In this document: piece by piece, positions 50,367-59,285 of the stretch | Numbering within the stretch: position 1 is the first letter of the stretch | Layout: each line of letters starts with the position of its first letter | Assembly: GCF_000826545.1 (NCBI RefSeq) | Contig: NZ_CDME01000016.1 | Span: 496,001-560,000 of the forward strand | DNA from: Kibdelosporangium sp. MJ126-NF4 | GTDB lineage: Bacteria > Actinomycetota > Actinomycetes > Mycobacteriales > Pseudonocardiaceae | Length of the DNA: 64,000 bases | Direction: 5' to 3' | Translations under genes and position numbers: made by a program | The notes under the pieces: generated by a model | Database searches by the model: none | Seen by the model: only the letters and a program-made list of their open reading frames with translations | Told to the model about the DNA's origin: nothing

Positions 50367-53300
50367 ATGGGGCACACCGCCGACCAGTTCGTCACACGGG
50401 ACGGGCTGTGGCTCGTTCTGCTCGACGGTGTCGAGGCCCGGCTGGGGTCGCGGCTGCTTTCCCTCGGTCCGCCGCAACGCCGAGCCGTCCTGTGCGCGCT
50501 CGCGTTCCGGCCACGGCAGTGGGTTTCCCCGGCGACGCTGCTGGCCGCGCTCTACGACGACGATGTTCCGGCAAGTGGAATCCGGGTCATCCAGACCTAT
50601 GTGTCCGCGCTGCGGCGGATCCTCGAACCGGACCGCGACGCGCAGTGCTCGCCCACTGTCCTGGTCTCCGGGCACGGCGGGTACCAGCTGCGGGTCGACG
50701 ACGAGAACATCGACCTCGCGGTGTTCAACCGGTTGGTCACCGAGGCTGCCCGGCAACGGGAGCAGGGCGCATGGCAGCAGGCCTACCAGAATTACGAGCA
50801 AGCGCTTGCGTTGTGCGGTGACGAACCGCTGGCCGGGATCCCCGGCCCGTACGCCGAGCTGCAGCGGGTCGCGTTGACCGAACGCCGTCTCGGTGTGGTC
50901 GAGGATCATCTCGACCTTGCTGTGTCGCTGGGCCGGGCCGGTCAGGCCGTCGACCAATTGCGCACCATGATCGCGGAGCATCCGCTGCGGGAACGGCCGC
51001 GCGCGGTGCTGATGCGCGCTCTCCACCGCCGGGGGCGGCAGGCCGAGGCGCTGGAGGTCTACGCGCAGGCGCGGCACGTCATGATCGAACGCCTCGGGGT
51101 GGAGCCGAGCGCGGAACTGCGTGCCCTGCACAGCCAGATCCTGTCCGGTGAGGCGGTCCCCGGGGAGGCCGTGGAGAACGCGCCTCCGATCACGGTGACA
51201 CCCGACTCGGCCTGGCCGATGGTGGGCAGGGAGCGGGCGTTGCGGCGCCTCGCCGGAGTGGCCGCGCAGGCCCGGCAGGGGCAGGGCGGGCTGGTGCTGG
51301 TGTCCGGCCCGCGCGGTTATGGCAAGACCCGGGTGCTGATCGAGACAGCCCGCCGTGAACGGGACTTCCGGCTGGTGGATCTCAGCGCGGGCGGCCAGCG
51401 TGGCCTGCCCGCCGACCTGCCACGGGCGCTCGGCGCAGCCAACTCGTCGGCGGCCGACGCTCCGGTAGCGGAGGACGCCCAGGCACTGGCCGACTGGATC
51501 CTCAAGGCACTGACCGACGTCGCCGGTGGCGGTCCGCTGCTGCTGCTGGTCGACAACATCGTCCACACCGACCAGCAGACGGTACGCGTGCTCAGCCTGC
51601 TGGCAACCCGGCTGCGCGCCACCTCCGTCCTGCTTGTCCTCGCCATGGACGGATCGCCGTGGGCGGGAGCCGACACCGACATCGACGCCGACGGCTACAC
51701 CGCGCTGGAAGCGGAGGCCACGGCGGTGATCCGGCTCGGCGGGCTCGACGAGTCCGCCGTCGCCGACCTCGTCGCGCAGGAGACCGGCAGGCCGTGCCCA
51801 CCGGCGCTGGCCACGGAGATCCACCAGGCGACCGTGGGCATTCCCCAGCTGGTCCGTGCGCTGATCACCGACCTGGAAGCCCTGCCGGAGCGCCAGTCCG
51901 TGCCCCATCACCTGCCGGGCAGCGGGTACGCGAGAGCGCTGGGGCAGCTGTTGGGCCACTATCCGCCCGGCGCGGCCGAGGTCCTTCGCGCACTGGCCGT
52001 GCTGCACGGCCATCAGCCCACTGTGGACCTGATCGCCGCCGTCACCGATTCCCCGGCGACCGAAGTGCGCTACCACATCGAGTTCCACGCCACCTGCGGT
52101 CTGCTCGCGACGACACACCCACCGGCTTTCCGGCATCCCCTGATCGCGAACACGCTTCGCTGGTCGTGTGGCCGCCAGGCCGTGAACACCGTGTGGCTCG
52201 CCGCGGCCCACCACGCCAGATCAACCGGTCAACCGGCCCGGAGGATCGCCTCCTACCTTCGGGAACTGACCAACGCCAGCGGAGCGCGCTGGGTGCCGGT
52301 GCTGCTGGAGGCGGCCCACGAGTGCCTGCGCGAGGACGCGACGCAGGAGGCCATGGGCCATCTGGAGACCGCGCTGCGGATCGTGCCCCAGGCAGGGCGG
52401 ACCGACCTGCTCATCCGGGTGGCCCAGGTGCTGCAGTGGATCGACCCGGTCACAGCACAGACCCACCTGGAAGAAGCCCTGTCCGCGCAACGCGCGGCAC
52501 AGTCGAAGCCGACAGCGGCGATGCCGTTGGTGTGGCTCACCTCGCGGCAGGGGCACGCGGAAGCGGCGTTGGCGTTGCTGGACGAGGTGATCGCCGAGAC
52601 GGCGGCGACGGATCCGGCCACCGCGACCGCTTTGCGCGCGTCGACATGGATGGTGGCCGCACGCACCCCGTCGACATGGGCGCGTTTCCTGTCCCAGTCG
52701 CGGGCACAGGCCGCTGCGTCCCCGGATCCCATCACCATGGCCGTTCTGGCGATGGACGACACCTTCGCTGTGCGGTGCAGCGCACAGCAGGTGCTGGACC
52801 GGTTCCCCGCCGAGCACAACGACAACCGGGACTGGGACCGGCTGCCCTGGGAACTGAACAGTTTCCTGGCGAACATCACCCTGTACGCCGACGATCTCAC
52901 CTCGACGCTGCAACTGTGTGACCGTGGCGCGGACCACCACTTCGCCAGCCTCGACCTGTACCGGCTCATCATGCGGGCGGAGGCGCTGTGCCGCCGCGGC
53001 CAGTTCGCCGTGGTGCTCAGGGAGTTCGAGCTGCTGGAAAGCACGCCGCTGAGCCGGGCGAGCAGTAGGCCGATCGGGATCGTCGCCCAGTACGCGCACG
53101 CACTGATCGGCTGCGGCCGGATCGACGACGCCGAGCGATGGCTCGACAGCGTCGCCGACCACACCCACGACAGTTCGTGGGAATGGACGATGGCCAAGTA
53201 CGCCAGGGGGCTGGTCCATTCCGCGCGGGGAGCCGCCAGGGACGCCGCCGCGTGCTTCCTGGACTGCGGCCGTCGCACCGCGGCCTGGGGGATGCACAAT

Positions 53301-53702
53301 CCCGGTTTCATGCCGTGGCGCAGCAACGCGGCGGTGGAGCTGCACAAGCTAGGTGAACACCACCGGGCGCGTGAGCTGGCCACGGCGGAGCTGGGCATCG
53401 CGCAGCGGTGGGCGGCACCGCGGACACTCGGGCTGGCCTGGCGTGCGGTCGCGTTGACGTCGGCCGACGAGACGGAGAAGGTGCCGCTGCTGGAGCAGGC
53501 CGCTGCGCATCTGCGGCGCAGCGAGTCGGTGATCGAACTCATCCTGACCCTGATCATCCTGGCCAAGGCGCACGCCGAAGCGGACAGCCCACAGCAGCAG
53601 CGGGCCGTCCTCGCCGAGGCCCGTGCCCTCGCCGAACCCACGGACGCCGACCATCTGCTCGCCGAGATCGACCGGATGACCTTGGCGTTGCGCGAACGTT
53701 GA
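50367..53702 (+). CDS. Large SARP-type regulator with P-loop and TPR-like region
   Basis: A 1111-residue AfsR/SARP-family regulator. Residues 15-110 are the OmpR-like winged helix; 115-260 the BTAD domain (QAALEVYAQARHVMIERLG-type helix); 285-~650 a STAND-like NTPase with Walker A GPRGYGKT (314-321) and LLLLVDNIV as Walker B; and the rest is helical repeats of TPR type, including long Ala/Arg-rich helices to the end. Such proteins usually activate secondary metabolism; it may control the cluster at 25-44 kb, but it lies 6 kb away and no SARP direct repeats were identified at that promoter. Confidence 0.88.
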   Translation: MGHTADQFVTRDGLWLVLLDGVEARLGSRLLSLGPPQRRAVLCALAFRPRQWVSPATLLAALYDDDVPASGIRVIQTYVSALRRILEPDRDAQCSPTVLVSGHGGYQLRVDDENIDLAVFNRLVTEAARQREQGAWQQAYQNYEQALALCGDEPLAGIPGPYAELQRVALTERRLGVVEDHLDLAVSLGRAGQAVDQLRTMIAEHPLRERPRAVLMRALHRRGRQAEALEVYAQARHVMIERLGVEPSAELRALHSQILSGEAVPGEAVENAPPITVTPDSAWPMVGRERALRRLAGVAAQARQGQGGLVLVSGPRGYGKTRVLIETARRERDFRLVDLSAGGQRGLPADLPRALGAANSSAADAPVAEDAQALADWILKALTDVAGGGPLLLLVDNIVHTDQQTVRVLSLLATRLRATSVLLVLAMDGSPWAGADTDIDADGYTALEAEATAVIRLGGLDESAVADLVAQETGRPCPPALATEIHQATVGIPQLVRALITDLEALPERQSVPHHLPGSGYARALGQLLGHYPPGAAEVLRALAVLHGHQPTVDLIAAVTDSPATEVRYHIEFHATCGLLATTHPPAFRHPLIANTLRWSCGRQAVNTVWLAAAHHARSTGQPARRIASYLRELTNASGARWVPVLLEAAHECLREDATQEAMGHLETALRIVPQAGRTDLLIRVAQVLQWIDPVTAQTHLEEALSAQRAAQSKPTAAMPLVWLTSRQGHAEAALALLDEVIAETAATDPATATALRASTWMVAARTPSTWARFLSQSRAQAAASPDPITMAVLAMDDTFAVRCSAQQVLDRFPAEHNDNRDWDRLPWELNSFLANITLYADDLTSTLQLCDRGADHHFASLDLYRLIMRAEALCRRGQFAVVLREFELLESTPLSRASSRPIGIVAQYAHALIGCGRIDDAERWLDSVADHTHDSSWEWTMAKYARGLVHSARGAARDAAACFLDCGRRTAAWGMHNPGFMPWRSNAAVELHKLGEHHRARELATAELGIAQRWAAPRTLGLAWRAVALTSADETEKVPLLEQAAAHLRRSESVIELILTLIILAKAHAEADSPQQQRAVLAEARALAEPTDADHLLAEIDRMTLALRER

Positions 53703-53727
53703 CCGATCACCGACTACCTTGCCTGGC

Positions 53728-54372
53728 ATGACCACAGACGACTGGCTGGCCGACACTCGAACCTCGTACGACACTGTCGCGGTCAGCTACTCCGACCTAG
53801 TGCGTGACTCGTTGGCCGATCAGCAGCACATGCGCGCGGCACTCACGGTGTTCGCCGACAGCGTGCGTGCCGCGGGCGGCGGACCGGTGGCGGACGTCGG
53901 CTGCGGCCCGGGGCAGATCACCGCCCACCTGAACGGACTCGGCGTCGACGCCTTCGGTGTCGACCTCTCCCCCGGGATGATCGACGTGGCCCGGCGCGAG
54001 CACCCCGGGCTGCGCTTCGAGGTGGGCTCGATGACCGCGCTGGACCTGACGGCCGCGTCGGTGACCGGCCTGATCGCCTGGTGGTCGTTGATCCACATCC
54101 CGGACGAGGAGATCCCGGCGGTGCTGGCGCAGTTCCACCGGGTCCTGCGCCCCGGTGGACCACTGCAACTCGGCTTCCACGTCGGCGACACGTCAAGCCT
54201 GAAGACGGAGGGCTACGGCGGCCACCCGATGAAGCTGCACGTCCACCGGCGCCAGCCGGACAAGGTGGCGTCCTGGTTGCGTGACACGGGTTTCACCATC
54301 GAGGCCCAGTGGCTGTTCAACCCGGACGAGCGTGTTCCCGGAGCGATCCTCTTCGCGCGCCGCGAATCCTAG
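53728..54372 (+). CDS. Class I SAM-dependent methyltransferase
   Basis: A 214-residue methyltransferase with motif I VADVGCGPGQITAHL, acidic FGVDLSPGMIDVARR, and post-motif LRPGGPLQLGFH. The substrate is unknown. ATG 53728 follows 25 bp after the SARP gene, on the same strand. Its stop is one base from the convergent DinB-like gene, with no hairpin between them. Confidence 0.88.
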   Translation: MTTDDWLADTRTSYDTVAVSYSDLVRDSLADQQHMRAALTVFADSVRAAGGGPVADVGCGPGQITAHLNGLGVDAFGVDLSPGMIDVARREHPGLRFEVGSMTALDLTAASVTGLIAWWSLIHIPDEEIPAVLAQFHRVLRPGGPLQLGFHVGDTSSLKTEGYGGHPMKLHVHRRQPDKVASWLRDTGFTIEAQWLFNPDERVPGAILFARRES

Positions 54373-54373
54373 G

Positions 54374-54988
54374 TCACGCGGTCCAGTCCGGGTTTCTGCC
54401 CATCCGGCGCAGCACTTGGTCCTGGCATGACGCGGCGGCGGAGCCGTCCACCGGGGCAGCGAAGAACCGGTGAGTGGTGTCCGCCGCGGTGGGCGTCTCC
54501 GCAAGACCGGCGTAGATCTCATCGAGATGGCCGTCGATCCACCTGACCAGACCGGTATCGAGCGTGTCGTCGACACCGACCGCGCGAGCCAGGTCCCACG
54601 TGTGGACAATGCTGTCCGTGGTCCGGACGGCGAGTGCCTGCCGTCCCAGCACCGCGCCCAGGGGATAGTCAAGAACCCGTTGCAGCGCGCCAGGCTGGGT
54701 GAACGCCGACGTGCATTCCCTGACCGACCTGACGTACGCGTCCACCGCGTCCGTCGCCAACGCGTCGACGTCCCGCAGGCGCAGGAACTCCTCCGCCGTG
54801 CCGCCCTGAGCGAGCAGCACGTAGTTGAGGTTGCCCCGCACCACGTGGTTGACCAACTGGCGGACGTTCCATTCCGCGCAGGGAGTCGGCCACAGCCCTT
54901 GCTCGGGCCGGACTGTCCGCAGTACTCGCTCGAAACCTCTGCTGGACAGGACGAATCGGTCGACGATCCCGTCGAAACAGCTATCCAT
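54374..54988 (-). CDS. TIGR03086/maleylpyruvate-isomerase-like DinB protein
   Basis: A 204-residue DinB-fold metal-binding protein of the TIGR03086 type. N-terminal CAEWNVRQLVNHVVRGN carries the first metal His, and TDSIVHTWDLARAVG the second region. The family is frequent in mycothiol-producing actinomycetes and includes mycothiol-dependent isomerases and transferases. Specific reaction unknown. Confidence 0.8.
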   Translation of the reverse strand: MDSCFDGIVDRFVLSSRGFERVLRTVRPEQGLWPTPCAEWNVRQLVNHVVRGNLNYVLLAQGGTAEEFLRLRDVDALATDAVDAYVRSVRECTSAFTQPGALQRVLDYPLGAVLGRQALAVRTTDSIVHTWDLARAVGVDDTLDTGLVRWIDGHLDEIYAGLAETPTAADTTHRFFAAPVDGSAAASCQDQVLRRMGRNPDWTA

Positions 54989-55048
54989 GTGCTTCAGCGT
55001 GCCTACCGCCGGGCGGTGAAGCTGGCCGTTATCGGACGTGGCGTCGAG

Positions 55049-55714
55049 TCAGCTGATCGCCTTGCATCCGTGTTTGCTCCACCACTGGTAGAGCTCGGCG
55101 GCGTTTTCGCTTTCCGCGGCGAAACCGATCTTCTCGCCGTAGTACGACCAGAAGATCCGGAACGTGGTCCCTTTCTTGCACACCATCTGACCTTTGATCA
55201 CCCCGTTCCACTTCCAGGTCCCCGTGTAGTTCTGCCCGGCCGAACAGTTGCCGCCGCCCGTGAGGCCACGGCGTTCGCTGTCGTAGAACGCGTCCATCGC
55301 GCTCGTGCCGGGAAACTGGATGACCAGTGGTTTGCGGGACGGCCCACTGTTGGTGGCAACGCAGTTGAGCGCCGCGGCGGTCTCCGCGGTCAGGTCTCGT
55401 TTGGGATCGCAGTTGGCGAACTCGTCGGACAGTTTGCCCTGCAGGTCGAACTCCTTCTCCTGCCGGTCACCGACGTTCCTGGTGGTCGGCTCGGCCGGGC
55501 GCGGGGATCTGGCTGTCGTCCTGGTGGTGACCTTGGACGACGTGCTGGTTGTCGTGGTTGTCACGACCGCGTTCGGGTCACCGGCAGGTGGTTGCGATGT
55601 GGGTTCGGCCTCCGGCGAACCGGCGACCAGTACCGCCACCACCACTCCCCCTGCCGTGGCCAACGCCCCGGCCGCGGTCCAGACGACCATCCACCGGCTA
55701 TTGGACTCGCCCAT
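55049..55714 (-). CDS. Membrane-anchored protein of unknown function
   Basis: A 221-residue protein: a short cytoplasmic lead (MGESNSRWM), one membrane span (VVWTAAGALATAGGVVVAVLVA), a Pro/Thr/Ser-rich linker (about 35-90, with TTTTTSTSSK) and a C-terminal extracellular domain (about 95-221) with several Cys (FANCDP, LNCVA, GNCSAGQ, MVCKK, GCKAIS) that could form disulfides. It contains FPGTSAMDAFYDS and TYTGTWKWNGVIKGQ-like strands. The fold is not recognised; relatives with such linkers are often associated with serine/threonine kinases. ATG 55714 follows GGAG. Confidence 0.65.
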   Translation of the reverse strand: MGESNSRWMVVWTAAGALATAGGVVVAVLVAGSPEAEPTSQPPAGDPNAVVTTTTTSTSSKVTTRTTARSPRPAEPTTRNVGDRQEKEFDLQGKLSDEFANCDPKRDLTAETAAALNCVATNSGPSRKPLVIQFPGTSAMDAFYDSERRGLTGGGNCSAGQNYTGTWKWNGVIKGQMVCKKGTTFRIFWSYYGEKIGFAAESENAAELYQWWSKHGCKAIS

Positions 55715-55909
55715 TCGACTCCACTCCCGAGAATCCGTGCACACCCTCGTCGCAACACCCAGCCGCCGCGTTACGAGCGCTATGAAAACGCTACCTCAAA
55801 GTGACGGAATGTGAAGCAGCGCAACACATCACAGCGATATGAATGGCTGACACCACTTCTTTGTCACGGATTTGGCATGAAGGTCATTGCGCGCACCCCA
55901 GGACGCTGA

Positions 55910-56434
55910 TCAGATCCCGGACTTGCTCATCCGGTGACGGCGTACGGCGTCACGGTTGGCGCACACGCGTGAGCAGTAGCGTTGTGAGCCACCTCGGCTG
56001 AAGTCGACGAACGCGAGGCGGCACTCCTCAAGTGCGCACCGGCCGAGTCGGTGCATGCCCAGTTCGGTGAGGTGCTGCGCGGCAGCGACCGCGACCACCG
56101 CGCGCAGGACCGCGGCGAGGTGCACGCCGTCGTCGCGGTAGTGCAGATGCCAGCCTGCGCCGTCGTGATCGGTGATGCGCGGGTACGCGGCGGCCTCGGC
56201 GAGCAGTGCGTTGAGCAGGTGTACCCGGTGCTGCTCACTGTCGGCGTCCACGATCTCCGCCCAGCGCAACGCCAGGGCACGCACGGCGTCCAGGTCGACG
56301 GGACCGGCCGGGATGGTGAGGCTGAGGCAGGTCCGGGCGCAGCGCTGCCGCAGGTCGGCGACGTCGACCAGTGGCACGTTGGTGAAGTCCGTCACAAGAC
56401 GCAGGATCTCGGCGTAGTAATGGTTCTCCCGCAT
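55910..56434 (-). CDS. CGNR zinc-finger transcription factor
   Basis: A 174-residue DNA-binding protein: N-terminal ABATE-like helical domain and a C-terminal CGNR zinc finger, here CALEEC...YCSRVCANRDAVRRHR (the family's CGNR box reads CANR). It is head-to-head with a DHA2 exporter, start codons 25 bp apart, the usual layout of a repressor and its target. A -10 box 6 bases upstream predicts a leaderless message. The frame is open beyond ATG 56434 into the exporter promoter, but only as overlap. Confidence 0.8.
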   Translation of the reverse strand: MRENHYYAEILRLVTDFTNVPLVDVADLRQRCARTCLSLTIPAGPVDLDAVRALALRWAEIVDADSEQHRVHLLNALLAEAAAYPRITDHDGAGWHLHYRDDGVHLAAVLRAVVAVAAAQHLTELGMHRLGRCALEECRLAFVDFSRGGSQRYCSRVCANRDAVRRHRMSKSGI

Positions 56435-56440
56435 AAGGCC

Positions 56441-56446
56441 ATTACA
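56441..56446 (-). promoter_or_regulatory. Leaderless -10 (TGTAAT) and CAGCA-TGG-TGCTG palindrome
   Basis: On the minus strand TGTAAT (56446-56441) ends 6 bases before ATG 56434, so the RNA should begin at the start codon. The partly overlapping inverted repeat at 56445-56457 lies in the 25-bp gap shared with the MFS gene and is a candidate operator for the CGNR protein. Confidence 0.5.
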
Positions 56447-56459
56447 GCATGGTGCTGGC

Positions 56460-57839
56460 ATGTCCACCGCATCTGACCACGACGCGCCACCGGTGTCCTG
56501 GCGTCCGCTGGCCGCCGCCTGCCTTGGCACCTTCCTGCTGATGATCTACACCACCATCGTCACCGTGGCACTGCCGAACATCGGCGCCGACCTCGGCGGG
56601 AGCTTCACCGGTCTGCAGTGGATCGTGGACGTCTTCACCGTGGCGCTGGCCGGGTTGTTGCTCGGGATGGGCTCGTTGAGTGACAACCTGGGCCGCAAGC
56701 GGGTGTACATGGTGGGCCTGGCCGCGTTCGGGGTGGCCACGCTGATCTGTGGGCTGGCTGGCTCGATGGCCGTGCTGATCGCCGCCCGCGCGGCGCAGGG
56801 AGTGGCGGGCGCGGCGATGTTCGCCACGATCCTGCCGCTGGTCGGCCTGACGTACCACGGCCGCGCGCGGGCCAAGGCCTTCGCTGTCTGGGGCACGGTG
56901 GCGGGCGTCGCGGGCGCGGTCGGCACGGTGGCGGGTGGTGTGCTGGCGGAACTGTTCGGCTGGCGCTGGATCTTCCTTGCCTCGCTGCCTGTCTGGGTGG
57001 TGGCCGTCGTGTTGGGCAGCACCGCGTTGACCGAGAGCGCGCGCACCGGCAAACGCGTCGACCTGCCCGGTATCGCCGCTTTCACGTTGTCCGCGACCGC
57101 GTTGACCTACGCCGTGATCAACGGCGGCGATCACGGCTGGACGGCGCCGGGCACCGTCATCGCCGCGATCGTCACGGTGGTGGCGGTGGCGGCGTTCGTC
57201 ATGGTGCAGCGGCTCAGCCCCGCGCCGATGGTGCCGTCGAAACTGTTCGGCACGCCCGCGTTTCTCGGCGTCCTGGTGGTCGCGTTCGGATACTACTTCG
57301 CCGCGTTCGGCGCGCTTCCGGTGCTGTCGCTGTGGTTGCAGGGCACGGCGGGGCTCAGTCCGCTGGGCACGTCACTGGTGCTGACCGTGCAGATCGTGGT
57401 GTTCTTCCTGGTTTCCGGGCTGATCAGCGACCGGCTGCACCGGCTGGCGCCCAGCATGGTGCTCGGCGGCGCGACCGTCCTCGTCGGACTGGGCTGCGCG
57501 GCCGCCGCCGCGGTGCTGGCCGATCCGGGCTGGGTTGCCCTGCTGCCCGCGCTGGTGCTCACCGGGCTCGGCGCGGGCATGGTGTCCCCCGTGTTCCCGG
57601 CGGTGGCGATCGCCTCTGTGCCACCGGCCTACGGCGGCACAGCGGGCGCGGCGGCCAACAGTTCCCGCCAGCTCGGCCTGGCACTGGGGATCGCGTTGTG
57701 CGGCACGATCTACCGCGGTCACGGTCCACAGACGACGGACGGGATCGTCGGCGCGATGCTGTTCTGTGCCGCGCTCGCGATTCTCAGCGGCCTTGTGGCG
57801 GCACGGTTGCTGCGCAGCCACCAACCCGCACATGTGTAG
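56460..57839 (+). CDS. DHA2-family MFS drug exporter
   Basis: A 459-residue MFS transporter. The TM1 region FLLMIYTTIVTVALPNIGADL, the motif LQWIVDVFTVALAGLLLGMGSLSDNLGRKR, and the antiporter motif in GTVAGVAGAVGTVAGG are characteristic of EmrB/QacA proton antiporters. The predicted span count is near 14, with the last spans short. It probably expels a drug or metabolite, controlled by the CGNR protein. Confidence 0.9.
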   Translation: MSTASDHDAPPVSWRPLAAACLGTFLLMIYTTIVTVALPNIGADLGGSFTGLQWIVDVFTVALAGLLLGMGSLSDNLGRKRVYMVGLAAFGVATLICGLAGSMAVLIAARAAQGVAGAAMFATILPLVGLTYHGRARAKAFAVWGTVAGVAGAVGTVAGGVLAELFGWRWIFLASLPVWVVAVVLGSTALTESARTGKRVDLPGIAAFTLSATALTYAVINGGDHGWTAPGTVIAAIVTVVAVAAFVMVQRLSPAPMVPSKLFGTPAFLGVLVVAFGYYFAAFGALPVLSLWLQGTAGLSPLGTSLVLTVQIVVFFLVSGLISDRLHRLAPSMVLGGATVLVGLGCAAAAAVLADPGWVALLPALVLTGLGAGMVSPVFPAVAIASVPPAYGGTAGAAANSSRQLGLALGIALCGTIYRGHGPQTTDGIVGAMLFCAALAILSGLVAARLLRSHQPAHV

Positions 57840-57905
57840 GTGGGGGCCAGCCCCCGGGGGTTCGCCAGGTGTCCCAGCGGGTCCACAGTCAGAACACTGA
57901 ACCGT

Positions 57906-59270
57906 ATGAACCGACGCCTGTCCCGCGCACTCACGGCTGGCACCGCACTGTGCGCCGCACTCACGGTCGTTACCCCAGCGCGGGCCGACGGTGGCGGCTC
58001 GGTGGACGGCGTGTGGCTGGCCGACGGCTACGGCTCAGTCATCGAAGTCGCCGACGGCCACGCCCAGTCCTATGAGACCACCAGGATCAGCTGCGCCAAG
58101 GGAGTGGACTCGGCGCAGACCGGACCGGGCCGCTTCGCCAACGAGGACTTCGAGTTCAGCCTCCGGGCCGACCGCGGGCAGCGTGCGGTCATGCGGATCG
58201 ACAGCTCGGTCGGCGAACGGCACCTGCGGCGACTGTCCACACTGCCCGACCTGTGCCGGGTTGCCGCCCCGGCGAACCGGATCGCGTCCTTCGACGTGTT
58301 CTGGACGACCTTCGCCGAGAACTACCCGTTCTTCGCCGCCAAAGGCGTGGACTGGGCGGCTGTCCGTGCCCGGTACCGGCCCTCGGTGCGCGAGGACATG
58401 ACCGACGGGGAGTTCTTCGACCTGCTGACCGAGATGGTCGCCCCGCTGCACGACGCGCATGTCTTCCTCCGCGCGGGCACCCGCGGGTTCGTGGCGGTCC
58501 GACCAGGCACGACGTTCCCGACCCCGGCCAAGGAGGACGCGGTGCGGGCGTTCGTCGTCAGGCGGGATCTTGGTGGCAAACCGTTGCTGGAGTTCGGGAA
58601 CAAGCGGATCGGCTACGCCGAACTGCCGGGCCGCATCGGATACCTGCGAGTGTCCGCGTTCACGGGCTACACCGGCAAGGGATACGCCGCCGACGCCGCG
58701 GAGCTCGACCGCACGCTGGACACCGTGCTGCCCAAGAACACGGCAGCACTGCGCGGGCTGATCATCGACCTCCGCATCAACGGCGGCGGTGACGACCCGC
58801 ACGGCATCCGGATCGCACGGCGCCTGACCCGTCAGCCGTACCTGGCGTACGCCAAACAGGCCCGCAACGACGCTGACGATCCGACGCGGTACACCCGGCC
58901 TCAGCCGCAGTGGGTGCTCCCCGAGCGCGACGCGCCGGTCCACGACGGCCCGCTCGTGGTGCTGACCGGCGGATCCACGCTCAGCGCGGGCGAGACGTTC
59001 ACCCAGGCCCTGCTCGGCCGGACACCGGAGCCGGTGCTGATCGGCGAGAACACCCAGGGTGTCTTCTCCGACAAGCTGGAGCGGACACTGCCCAACGGCT
59101 GGTTTCTCACCCTGCCCAACGAGCGGTACCTGACCCGTCGCGGCCACACCTTCGACGGCACGGGCATCCCACCGCACATCCGGACCCCGGTCTTCACCGA
59201 CGAGGAGTTCGCCGCCGACCGCGACTCCGCGTTCGACCAGGCGGTCGCCCTGCTGCGGCACGGACGCTGA
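57906..59270 (+). CDS. Secreted S41-family peptidase
   Basis: A 454-residue exported protein. A signal peptide (to about 27, ARADG) is followed by an N-terminal domain of about 110 residues, a helical region (FWTTFAENYPFFAAKGVDW) of the Tricorn-core/IRBP type, and the S41 catalytic domain with Ser in GGSTLSAGETF. LIIDLRINGGGDD and IGENTQGVFSD lie before and after. No PDZ domain is visible. ATG 57906 was chosen. Substrate unknown. Confidence 0.85.
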   Translation: MNRRLSRALTAGTALCAALTVVTPARADGGGSVDGVWLADGYGSVIEVADGHAQSYETTRISCAKGVDSAQTGPGRFANEDFEFSLRADRGQRAVMRIDSSVGERHLRRLSTLPDLCRVAAPANRIASFDVFWTTFAENYPFFAAKGVDWAAVRARYRPSVREDMTDGEFFDLLTEMVAPLHDAHVFLRAGTRGFVAVRPGTTFPTPAKEDAVRAFVVRRDLGGKPLLEFGNKRIGYAELPGRIGYLRVSAFTGYTGKGYAADAAELDRTLDTVLPKNTAALRGLIIDLRINGGGDDPHGIRIARRLTRQPYLAYAKQARNDADDPTRYTRPQPQWVLPERDAPVHDGPLVVLTGGSTLSAGETFTQALLGRTPEPVLIGENTQGVFSDKLERTLPNGWFLTLPNERYLTRRGHTFDGTGIPPHIRTPVFTDEEFAADRDSAFDQAVALLRHGR

Positions 59271-59285
59271 CCGGACAGGTCAGCG
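59265..59285. terminator. Hairpin covering two convergent stop codons
   Basis: Perfect 8-bp arms CGCTGACC and GGTCAGCG with a 5-nt loop; the plus-strand TGA (59268-59270) and the minus-strand stop (59280-59282) lie in opposite arms. Confidence 0.7.
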
